A stretch of DNA of 64,000 nt, taken from Lachnospiraceae bacterium 10-1. Lineage in GTDB: Bacteria > Bacillota > Clostridia > Lachnospirales > Lachnospiraceae. Below the pieces are notes generated by a model. It was given only the letters and a program-made list of their open reading frames with translations. It did not search any database and was not told the DNA's origin. The number at the start of each line of letters is the position of its first letter. Within the stretch, counting starts at the first letter, position 1. The stretch lies in contig KE159817.1 of the NCBI GenBank assembly GCA_000403495.2, forward strand, positions 368,048 to 432,047. Direction: 5' to 3'. Below are positions 23,885 through 31,774 of the stretch, piece by piece. A program made the position numbers and the translations under genes.

Positions 23885-25284
23885 ACCTGTCTCCTTTCCT
23901 GTAACAACACCGTTACACTAAACTCATTTTTCTTTACTTTGATATCTAAATCCCCCATATATTTCTCCGCCTCCCGTTTTACATTGGAAAGCCCAATGCC
24001 GTGCAGAGAGCCGGAAGCTCCATTCCCTTTCGTAGAGATTGGGAGATTCGTATCCGCATCCATAACAATTTTCCCTTCAAAGGAATTCCTGACTTCAATC
24101 AGAAAAAACTTTTTCTTCTGCCTGCTGGTTATAGAAATATACCTGTTTACCGTATTCATCCTCTCGCAGGCTTCCAATGCATTCTGCAGCAGGTTATTTA
24201 TGATAATCCCAATATCATATGCGTTATAACGCTCCGATTTTGGATAGATAAAACCAGACTTGAACTGTATCCCCTGTTTCTCTGCGGCTTTCTGCCTGTC
24301 ATTCACAATCACATCCGTAACCGGGTTCCCTGTCTTAATGGCAAGCTCAAATACATTCATGCTTTTATCCATTCTGGTTATATACTGATCCATCTCCCCA
24401 AAGTTCCCGTTTTCATAAAGCCCCTTAATATTCGTCAGATGGTTCCTCATTTCATGCTTCATCCTGCGTATGCCGTCATAGAACTGTTCCACCTCCTCCA
24501 TCCGTTCCTGTATGGCGTGGACCTGCTGCTGTTCCACAAAGTACTTTTTCTTTTCTTCCTGAAGCCCCACCATTTTCTGGTAAGATACTATCGTGACTAG
24601 AATCCCCGCATAAAATAATGCTGCCACTACAGGAACGATGCCGATAAGCGCCGGGTGCTGTTCATAAAGCTGTATGACCCGATTTTCTGAAACCATAAGC
24701 AGGATACGGAATATAACGTTCACGAACAGAATGCCGGTCAGCGGTGTCAAAATCAGATAGCATAATTCCTTTGTATGCAGTTCCATCCTGCATTTCTTTA
24801 GCTGACGCCCTGCAATATACAATAATGCAGAAAACAGGATAAGCTGCAGCAGTTCCACCAGACAGAAATTCAAAGCGGCATTCCACAATATTTTTTCTAT
24901 GCCTTCCTCTCCCTGCACAAAACGCCTGCCGGTATAGAAATTCACGCTTGCCACCGCCAGCGAGCTAAGATTCCTTATGCAGAAAAACAATACCCCAAAA
25001 AGGAAGGCGGCCTTCCTGTCAATCCCCAAATACCGGGAAGCCGCTGCCAGCAGGGCTGTAACAATTACCATGCACACCCATCCGTCCAAATCCGCCGCTA
25101 TGTTTATAAAATAAACTGCCGCATAAGAGAGAAATACAATAAGTGTTCTTATGGATTTCTGCGGATTCCACTCCTTCTTCCCGGCCATAAACGAGCGGAA
25201 AAAGGCTGCCAGAATGCAGGCATATATAATGATTTCAATCCCTTCCACTATGTTTTGAAACAATGTAAAATTCGTTTCGTTCAC
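23881..25284 (-). CDS. Module 3 GHKL sensor kinase
   Basis: An N-terminal membrane region of about six helices (residues 10-235) is followed by a coiled coil, the H-box MKHEMRNHLTNIKGLYENG, the N-box NNLLQNALEACERM and the G-box HGIGLSNVKREAEKYMGDL. It is the intact reference for the truncated module 2 kinase. The start is GTG 25284 behind GGAGGG, 12 bases after the regulator stop. It is likely to sense a peptide and phosphorylate the regulator at 25297. Confidence 0.9.
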   Translation of the reverse strand: MNETNFTLFQNIVEGIEIIIYACILAAFFRSFMAGKKEWNPQKSIRTLIVFLSYAAVYFINIAADLDGWVCMVIVTALLAAASRYLGIDRKAAFLFGVLFFCIRNLSSLAVASVNFYTGRRFVQGEEGIEKILWNAALNFCLVELLQLILFSALLYIAGRQLKKCRMELHTKELCYLILTPLTGILFVNVIFRILLMVSENRVIQLYEQHPALIGIVPVVAALFYAGILVTIVSYQKMVGLQEEKKKYFVEQQQVHAIQERMEEVEQFYDGIRRMKHEMRNHLTNIKGLYENGNFGEMDQYITRMDKSMNVFELAIKTGNPVTDVIVNDRQKAAEKQGIQFKSGFIYPKSERYNAYDIGIIINNLLQNALEACERMNTVNRYISITSRQKKKFFLIEVRNSFEGKIVMDADTNLPISTKGNGASGSLHGIGLSNVKREAEKYMGDLDIKVKKNEFSVTVLLQERRQV

Positions 25285-25296
25285 TGGCTGTCCCTC

Positions 25297-26007
25297 CTAT
25301 TGCATAAAACGCAGGTATGCTTTTACAAAATCCTCATACTTGTATTTTGAGATCAGCAGTTTATCCCCGTTTGTCAGCGTCACCTCTGTTTTGTTGTACT
25401 CATCCACATAAGACAGGTTGATAAGGTATCCTTTATGGACACGGCAGAACTGCCCCTGCAGCTCCTCTTCTAGGTCGCTCATTTTTGCATAATATTCCAG
25501 CACCCCGTCTTTCATATGGACAGCTATCTTATGGTTCTGGCTTTCCATGTAATAAATGTCACGGAGCGGTATCGTCTTTCCCGTGCCGCCATACTGGATC
25601 ATCAGCGCTTTTTTATCCTGCTCTGTGTAAGCTGCGGCCTGCTCTGCCGCCCGCCTGAAAACTTCCGCAAATTTCTGTTCATCCACAGGTTTCAGCAGAT
25701 ACTGGAAAGCCCCTACGTCAAAAGCATCATACACATATTTTTCATAGCCTGTAACAAAGATAATGATGGGCTGTTTTGTGTCTTCCATGCCCCTGATCTG
25801 CCTTGCCATCTTCATGCCGTCCATGTCCTGCCCAGGGCCTTCCAGTTCAATATCAAGGAATAAAATGTCATGCTCCGCTCCGTCTGCAAAGTAATCCTCC
25901 GCAGCCGCATATTCCGTTATCTCACATTCCATCCCCTGCTTTTTTACGAGTGCAGACAGGTATGCCCTTATGTTTTTTTCATCATCGCAGATTGCAATTT
26001 TCACCAT
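25297..26007 (-). CDS. Module 3 LytTR response regulator
   Basis: The receiver has ICDDEKN, DILFLDIELEGPGQDMDG and FQYLLKPVDEQKF. The LytTR domain has IYYMESQNHKIAVHM and CRVHKGYLINLSYVDEYNKT and is complete. ATG 26007 follows AGGAGGTGGAA. Its upstream region holds the near half of block R, which has been cut by an IS1182-type insertion, so expression may now be altered. Confidence 0.92.
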   Translation of the reverse strand: MVKIAICDDEKNIRAYLSALVKKQGMECEITEYAAAEDYFADGAEHDILFLDIELEGPGQDMDGMKMARQIRGMEDTKQPIIIFVTGYEKYVYDAFDVGAFQYLLKPVDEQKFAEVFRRAAEQAAAYTEQDKKALMIQYGGTGKTIPLRDIYYMESQNHKIAVHMKDGVLEYYAKMSDLEEELQGQFCRVHKGYLINLSYVDEYNKTEVTLTNGDKLLISKYKYEDFVKAYLRFMQ

Positions 26008-26189
26008 TTCCACCTCCTTCTGCCCTCACTTCGTGTATCGGAAAAATAAGAATATTTTTAACTCCGATAGCGTGAATAGACGATTTGACAGCGTAACTGG
26101 ATTGACATTTTTTATCCTTAATATCCCCTCTGTCGCTCTCAATATCCCCACCAAAAGGGGCGGCTGCCCCCGCAAGGCCCACCGTGTAA

Positions 26190-26221
26190 GCATATTACCT
26201 CTTATTCCCCCGCTTTCCAAG
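26190..26221 (-). promoter_or_regulatory. Block R, copy 3, gene-proximal half
   Basis: The minus strand reads through CGGGGGAATAAGAGGTAATATGC as in copy 1. It ends at CAAG, the left copy of the target duplication of the insertion sequence. The distal half resumes at 28127. Confidence 0.65.
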
Positions 26222-28126
26222 GAAACTGTCCGAAAAATAAGAAAAAATAGCGTAGAAAATACCGCCAGAAACTTGTCTATATGTGACAATCTGGCGGCAG
26301 GAGTATTTTTTCGTATACTGGCCGGAAAGAAAACCATTTTCAAAAGAAAAAGGCATGTATCAGGTCAAAATCATCTCCATTAGTCCGTTTACCCCAAGGA
26401 GGTTTACCACTCTTCGGAAATTGTAGGCAAGGAAAGAAAGCCCCATTTCAGCGGCTGCCTTCTGCTTTCCTTTTGTCAGCAGATAACCGGCTCCGTGCCA
26501 TCTTTTCACTGTTCCATATGGATGTTCAACCACAGTGTTCCGCTTCCGTAAATGCTGCTGGTTGGGGTAGAACCGCAGGATCACCCATTCGTCCCATGAA
26601 CTTTCTTCTTCGGATAACGTGATCACTTTGAACCGGCGGCTCGTCTTCCGGACAATTCTGTTTTCCCTGGCTTTTTCATAAAAGGCTTCTTCTTTCCGTG
26701 TTTCGCCCTCTTTGAATGAGACGATCCGTCTTTTATGAAGTGTACATTTGTTGGGGCATTTCAAACAGGCTGAAAGTCTGTGATACCTGCGGATGCAGGG
26801 ATCTTTTTTGCCATTCGGGTGGCCCGGACCTGCGTAGAACAGCGTCTGACCCATCGGGCAGATAACTATGTCTTTTTCAATATCGCGCTCAAAATATGGA
26901 TGTAACGGTGGTTCCCGCCTGACTTCCACAGGCGCTTTCTCCAATCCGCCCTGTGCTTTCATTTCTGCATAGGAAACCACTTCCCCGGTTTCTTTATCCA
27001 GATACAGGCTGCTTCCCTGTTCCCGGCGTTTCATAACTTCCAGCTCCACATCGCCCCGATGTAGAATCTCAGGCAGCTCACCGGCTGATATGCACTGAAG
27101 AATCGTATCCTTATCTTTTGAAAACAGCATTTCCCCGGTTACTTGAATATCCTCTGTCCGCGATACCTTCAAGGTTTTCCACTCCTAATGCGGCTTTTGA
27201 GGCATTGATACCGTCTCCAAGCAGATGCCAGTCCGTGCATTCACTCGTTACATCATAATGAACAATCAGATGGTTTTTCGCTTCTACCGCAGTCTGCACA
27301 TTGAAGCTTGGCCGGATGCCGTCCCTCGTTTTCATAAGACGGCTTTCCGGATCAGTAGTGCAAATGTGGTTCTCCCCGCTACCTGCCATCTGTTCCAGTG
27401 CTTCAGTCAGCTGGGCTTTGCGGCGTTCCAGATAATCCAGCACACCGACGATGTCTTCTTTTGTCAATGCACCCGGCCTGGATTCGGCGGCATCTGCTTC
27501 ATCCAGTTCTTTCATGTACCTGCTGATTTTTTCTTCCACATCCAGAAGAACCTTCTTGGCATTGCTGCTGACATAACTTTTATTGTCAGCATTTACCGCA
27601 CGGAATTTTGACCCGTCAATTACGACTGATTCATGCGAAAGCAGCCCCGCTTTGTTGCACAGCCTCACAAATGCCCTGAACACTTCCCTGATTGATTTCG
27701 CATTGTCTTTCCGAAAGTCTGCAATGCAACGGAAATCCGGGACAACCTTCCTGAGAAGCCACATCAGTTCCACATTCCGGGATGCCTCCTTTTGCAGCCG
27801 CCTGGAGGAACGGATGTGGTTCAGGTAGCCATACATATACAGCTTCAGCATATCGCGGGGATCATAACCGGGACGGCCTTCTTTTGCAGGATCCGCTTTG
27901 AAGCCCATGAGGGATATATCCAGTGAATTGATAAATGCATCGATGGCACGCACCTCATTATCCCCTCCAACATAATCATCGAGGGTATCAGGCAGTAGAA
28001 TTACCTGATTCCGATCCGCTCCTTGAATGTACCCCATGCCTGCGTCCTCCATTGTGGTTTTGTTGACTTAATGATACCATATCCCAAACCTTGACTCCAT
28101 GTTTTCCGGAGTTTTCGGACAGTCTG
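26222..28126 (-). mobile_element. IS1182-type insertion sequence with 4-bp target duplication
   Basis: The ends are GAAACTGTCCGAAAA and, inverted, CAGACTGTCCGAAAA. CAAG is present on both sides (26218-26221 and 28127-28130). Removing the element restores block R as it appears at 8577-8669. The transposase inside carries a frameshift. Confidence 0.85.
26360..28052 (-). pseudogene. IS1182-family transposase, one frameshift
   Basis: The N-terminal frame (27111-28052) has GFKADPAKEGRPGYDPRDML, SVVIDGSKFRAVNADNKSYV and IADRGYSS. The C-terminal frame (26360-27172) has CPMGQTLFYAGP, CPNKCTLHKR, NTVVEHPYGTVKRWHGAGYL and the family tail LAYNFRRVVNLLG. Together they make a full-length DDE transposase, so a single shift near 27.15 kb separates them. 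I see no convincing slippery heptamer, so mutation is more likely than programmed frameshifting. Confidence 0.85.
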
Positions 28127-28175
28127 CAAGTGATTTCCGTTATCAGGCCGCCCGGCCTGCCTGGGAAAAAGGCAG
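28127..28175 (-). promoter_or_regulatory. Block R, copy 3, distal half
   Basis: GGCGGCCTGATAACGGAAAT and the hairpin GGTCTGCC/GGCAGGCC match the distal end of copy 1 (8610-8669). It is now 1.9 kb away from the regulator gene because of the insertion sequence. Confidence 0.65.
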
Positions 28176-28188
28176 ACCGCCAGAATTG

Positions 28189-28213
28189 GAAAAAGGGCCT
28201 ATGAGCCCTTTTC
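28189..28213 (-). terminator. Terminator after the radical SAM gene
   Basis: AGGGCTCATAGGCCCT with a following T-run on the minus strand forms a compact hairpin 30 bases after the stop at 28243. Confidence 0.75.
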
Positions 28214-28242
28214 CTCTTTGTCTTTCGTATGCCCTGCTATTT

Positions 28243-29127
28243 TTATAGATGTCGCAGGTTCTCACGGTATCTGCGCAGCTCCTTTTCATCCACAGCGCCG
28301 ATGACCTCATCCAGCCACTTTACCATCCGTTCCCTGTCCTTCGGCAGATGCCCTTCCACGTTGATGCAGTTCGATGCGCCCATCGTTGCAAAATAAGTGT
28401 CTATGTCAAGATTGCCGACCAGCGTCCTCAGTTCATACAGCTTTTCTATCTCCGTTTCCTCCGTCCAGTTGCCAGCCTGGATTTCCTGGTACAGCTCCGA
28501 GGTCGGGTAGACCGTCAGCATGGAGGAAACAATGACCTTCGGGTGGAGCTGGTTGAACACCTCCGCCGTGTTCTTCACCCCTTCCTCCATATGCCCGGAG
28601 CCGTATATCCCGGCAAGGTAGAAGAAGTTATAATCCATCCCTGCTTCCTCCAGCCTTTTGCATTCTTCTATGATCTCCTTCGTGCCGAACCCTTTATGCA
28701 TGAAGGACAGGGATTCTTCGTCACCCGCCTCCACGCCAATGGTAAGGCTGTTGTAGCCAAGCCCCCGCAGCTCCCGTAGCTGCTCCGTGGTCTTCGGCGT
28801 GATATCGGTGATGCGGGCAAAGCAGCCGATGGACTGCACTTTTGGATAATATTTCCGTACCAGTTCCGCCAGCGTTTTCAGCTTGTCAAAACTTAATACA
28901 AAAGGGTTCGCCCCGGTGAAGAATACCCTCTTTGCGTTCCGGTAGTAGCGGCTGATCTCTTTCAAGTCCGCTTCCACCTCGGATAAAGGCGACATCCGGA
29001 ACTTAAACGGCACGTCCTCATAAAGCGTGCAGAACCTGCATTTGTGGTGTGTACAGCCCGCCGTCACCTGTACCAGTGCGCTCCCAGCCTCATAAGGCGG
29101 CCTCCATATCGTTCCCGTGTAATGCAT
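28243..29127 (-). CDS. Radical SAM protein
   Basis: The cluster motif is CTHHKCRFC (a Cx4Cx2C spacing) at about residue 25, followed by FFTGANPFVLSFDKL, the GGE-like SAM region and SLTIGVEAGDEESLSFMHKG. The fold is the Elp3/MiaB-like TIM barrel. It resembles the small stand-alone clostridial radical SAM proteins whose substrate is not known. GGAGAG precedes ATG 29127. The start lies 31 bases after the pyrD stop, so the two are probably one operon. Confidence 0.85.
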   Translation of the reverse strand: MHYTGTIWRPPYEAGSALVQVTAGCTHHKCRFCTLYEDVPFKFRMSPLSEVEADLKEISRYYRNAKRVFFTGANPFVLSFDKLKTLAELVRKYYPKVQSIGCFARITDITPKTTEQLRELRGLGYNSLTIGVEAGDEESLSFMHKGFGTKEIIEECKRLEEAGMDYNFFYLAGIYGSGHMEEGVKNTAEVFNQLHPKVIVSSMLTVYPTSELYQEIQAGNWTEETEIEKLYELRTLVGNLDIDTYFATMGASNCINVEGHLPKDRERMVKWLDEVIGAVDEKELRRYRENLRHL

Positions 29128-29157
29128 AAAACATCTCTCCTTCCTGTCTGTAAAAAT

Positions 29158-30048
29158 CTAACTGACGATACCCCTGATCTCCTTTAAGTCCCGGATACCG
29201 TTTTCCTCCATGTACTTTTCCAGCCCGCCGATGATCTCCGGCATGGCGCAGGGGTTCCTGAAATTTGTCGTACCGACTGCCACCGCTGCGGCTCCGGCCA
29301 TGATGAACTCCAGGGCGTCCTCCGCCGACTGGATTCCTCCCATCCCGATGACTGGGATGCTTACTGTCCGGCAGGTCTGCCATACCATCCGCAGCGCAAC
29401 CGGCTTTATTGCGGGTCCGGACAGCCCGCCCGTCTTATTCGCCACGCTGAACGTCCTTTTTTTCACGTCGATCCTCATGCCCGTGATGGTATTGATCAGC
29501 GAGAGCGCATCCGCTCCCCCTGCCTCTGCCGCTTTCGCAATCTCCGTTATGTCCGTGACATTCGGCGTCAGCTTCATGGAAACGGGCTGCGCCGCTTTCT
29601 TTTTTATCTCCTTCGTGATGTACTCCACCATGCGCGGCTCCTGCCCGAAAGCAATCCCGCCATGCTCCACGTTCGGACAGGAAATATTGATCTCCAGCAT
29701 GTCTATCCCCTGCACGGACAGCCGTTCCACGGCTCCCAGATAATCCGCCACGGTGCTGCCGCAGACATTGACAATGACTTTCGTGTCAAACTGTCTGAGG
29801 AAAGGGAGGTCCCTCCTGATAAAGACTTCAATCCCCGGATTCTGCAGCCCCACCGCGTTTATCATGCCGCTGGCAGTTTCCATGATCCTTGGTGCGGGGT
29901 TCCCCTCCCACGGGACAAGGGACACGCCTTTTGTGACCACTGCCCCTAACCGGTTCAGGTCTATAAACCCGCTGTATTCCTGCCCGGAGCCGAATGTCCC
30001 GGACGCAGGCATCACAGGGTTCTTCAATGTGATGCCCGCTATATCCAC
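29158..30048 (-). CDS. pyrD: Dihydroorotate dehydrogenase (class 1B type)
   Basis: The 296-residue FMN enzyme shows ASGTFGSGQEYS, NAVGLQNPGIEVF, MLEINISCPNVEHGG with the catalytic-loop cysteine, VSMKLTPNVTDI, GGLSGPAIKPVALRMV and MGGIQSAEDALEFIMAGA. It oxidises dihydroorotate to orotate in pyrimidine synthesis or acts on a related substrate. No pyrK or other pyr gene is beside it. The first usable codon is GTG 30048, but the GGAGG site is spaced for an ATA codon at 30060 that would restore the family N-terminus. Start efficiency may be low. Confidence 0.88.
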   Translation of the reverse strand: MDIAGITLKNPVMPASGTFGSGQEYSGFIDLNRLGAVVTKGVSLVPWEGNPAPRIMETASGMINAVGLQNPGIEVFIRRDLPFLRQFDTKVIVNVCGSTVADYLGAVERLSVQGIDMLEINISCPNVEHGGIAFGQEPRMVEYITKEIKKKAAQPVSMKLTPNVTDITEIAKAAEAGGADALSLINTITGMRIDVKKRTFSVANKTGGLSGPAIKPVALRMVWQTCRTVSIPVIGMGGIQSAEDALEFIMAGAAAVAVGTTNFRNPCAMPEIIGGLEKYMEENGIRDLKEIRGIVS

Positions 30049-30146
30049 TGATGTGTTTATCCCGTCCGCCTCCTTTCTTGAATCACATTATAACAACTGG
30101 CAGGAAAAAGAAAAGTACTGTCTTTTTTTGTTTATAGTGCGAAAAA

Positions 30147-30160
30147 TGATACCGGTATCA
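30147..30160. promoter_or_regulatory. Perfect 14-bp palindrome, probable operator
   Basis: TGATACCGGTATCA lies between the divergent pyrD and HxlR genes, just upstream of the HxlR promoter. It is a good candidate for the HxlR binding site. Confidence 0.6.
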
Positions 30161-30174
30161 AAAAACATAGTACC

Positions 30175-30203
30175 TTGAACTGAAAGGGCGGATATAGTAT
30201 AAT
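30175..30203 (+). promoter_or_regulatory. Promoter of the HxlR gene
   Basis: TTGAAC and TATAAT are separated by 17 bases. The palindrome lies 15 bases upstream and the start codon 23 bases downstream. Confidence 0.75.
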
Positions 30204-30225
30204 GCTGGCAAAAGGAGGGAACCAC

Positions 30226-30552
30226 ATGAGCAATAGGAAAGCGCCGCTGCCCCAATGTGCGGCTATGGTCAGGGTACAGAACATCCTGAGCGGGAAATGG
30301 AAGATAACGATATTATGGTACATTGCGGAATATGAAGTGCAGAGGTTCGGGGAACTGAGGCGGAGGCTTGGGGACATCACGCAGTCCACCCTTACCAAGC
30401 AGCTCCGGGAACTGGAACAGGACGGCTTTATCTCCCGCTATATCTATCAGGAAGTGCCTCCGAAGGTGGAGTATTCCCTGACTGACCTTGGAAAAAGTTT
30501 CATCCCTATTTTGAGAGACATGAAAAAATGGAGCGACACGCATTTAATGTGA
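30226..30552 (+). CDS. HxlR-family transcriptional regulator
   Basis: The winged helix is clear in VQNILSGKWKITILWYIAEY, STLTKQLRELEQDGFISRYI and PPKVEYSLTDLGKSFIPIL. A cysteine near the N-terminus (LPQCAAMV) is in the usual place for redox sensing. The start at 30226 follows AAAGGAGGGAACCAC. It is divergent from pyrD/radical SAM and followed 46 bases later by a metallophosphoesterase. It is the second HxlR gene in the window but clearly different from the one at 9409. Confidence 0.9.
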   Translation: MSNRKAPLPQCAAMVRVQNILSGKWKITILWYIAEYEVQRFGELRRRLGDITQSTLTKQLRELEQDGFISRYIYQEVPPKVEYSLTDLGKSFIPILRDMKKWSDTHLM

Positions 30553-30598
30553 TGCCGGGAAGTCCCTGCCTGTCCAGGGGCATAACAGTGGAAATGGG

Positions 30599-31489
30599 GT
30601 GAAAAAAGAAGTGAAAAAAAGATTTTCTCCAAAAAAGACAGCCGCATTCTGCACAGTATCCGTGCTGCTGGCTCTGATCATATGGACAGTATGGGGGAAC
30701 ACTGCGCTGATGGTAAGCACCGCTGCCATTTCCAGCAGCCGGATCCCTCCTGCCTTTTCCGGGTTCCGTATCGCACAGGTATCCGACCTTCATAATGCCG
30801 AATTTGGAAAGGATAACTCCACGTTGCTGCGGATGCTGTCCGAGAGCGGGCCGGACATTATTGTGATAACCGGGGACCTTGTAGATTCTACACATACAGA
30901 CATAGACACAGCCCTTTCCTTTGCAAAAGAGGCCGTCCAGATCGCACCCGTCTACTATGTGACAGGCAACCACGAAGCCCGCCTGACAGAGTATGGGCGG
31001 CTCAGAACCGGCCTTGAAACGGCTGGCGTGACTGTTCTTGAGGATAAAACAGTATGGCTGGAACGGGATGGTGGAAAGATTATGCTTATCGGGCTTTCCG
31101 ATCCCGATTTTACAGTTAAGGGTGATATGTTCGGGGAAGTGCCTTCTATGGTCGGTACAAAATTAGAATCCCTGGCCGGCAGCGAAGGCAGCTACACAAT
31201 CCTGCTCTCCCACCGCCCGGAGCTGTTTGAAACTTATGCAGACTGCGGTATTGGTTTAGTCTTAAGCGGCCATGCACATGGCGGCCAGTTCCGCCTGCCC
31301 CTCATCGGCGGGCTGATTGCACCCAATCAGGGACTGTTCCCCAAATTTGATGCAGGGCTGTATACGGATGGCAGCACGGACATGGTCGTCAGCCGCGGCA
31401 TTGGCAACAGCATCATACCGTTCCGCTTCAATAACCGTCCGGAGATTGTATTGGTAGAGCTTTGCCTGATAGTATCCGAGTTTCCATGA
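30599..31489 (+). CDS. Membrane-anchored metallophosphoesterase (YkuE-like), 3' end altered
   Basis: An N-terminal TM helix (AAFCTVSVLLALIIWTVWGN) anchors a calcineurin-like phosphoesterase with QVSDLHNAEFG, ITGDLVDSTHTD, YVTGNHEARL and LSGHAHGGQFRLP. These are the metal-binding blocks D-H, GD, GNH, GHAH. Relatives act on cell-wall or lipid phosphates. The last eight residues (CLIVSEFP) are encoded by the motif TTTGCCTGATAGTAT, so the native end was replaced by insertion of a repeat-bounded segment. The start is GTG with a weak ribosome site. Confidence 0.88.
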   Translation: MKKEVKKRFSPKKTAAFCTVSVLLALIIWTVWGNTALMVSTAAISSSRIPPAFSGFRIAQVSDLHNAEFGKDNSTLLRMLSESGPDIIVITGDLVDSTHTDIDTALSFAKEAVQIAPVYYVTGNHEARLTEYGRLRTGLETAGVTVLEDKTVWLERDGGKIMLIGLSDPDFTVKGDMFGEVPSMVGTKLESLAGSEGSYTILLSHRPELFETYADCGIGLVLSGHAHGGQFRLPLIGGLIAPNQGLFPKFDAGLYTDGSTDMVVSRGIGNSIIPFRFNNRPEIVLVELCLIVSEFP

Positions 31490-31531
31490 TAATAACCGAC
31501 TTTTGCATACGAGTATATACTATCAGGCAAA
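31461..31531. repeat. Inverted pair of TTTGCCTGATAGTAT
   Basis: The 15-mer is at 31461-31475 and its perfect inverse at 31517-31531, with a 41-base spacer. The same motif and variants recur at 35505-35578. It overlaps the end of the metallophosphoesterase. The remaining 31532-31774 holds no gene that I can recognise. Confidence 0.75.
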
Positions 31532-31774
31532 AGAACCCCAGAACAACCGTTCGCACCCTCGCTAATGTAAAAATGCCCCTAAAAGCACACGGAAATAATG
31601 TAATTTTGGAACCTATGTAGTGCCGAAAGTGCCGTGTTTACGGGCTTTGTAGGCTTTCCGTGTCTGTATCTGCCGGAAACTAAGACACCTTGACAAAATA
31701 TGACAATATCCCCCATATTTCAGCAGCATTTGCATGCAAATAATACACCTTTTACCAAAGCTTTCATTTTTCTT

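Noticed and set aside
27100-27180. Programmed frameshift in the IS1182 transposase
   Set aside because: No slippery heptamer or downstream hairpin was convincing, and IS1182 transposases are normally single-frame.
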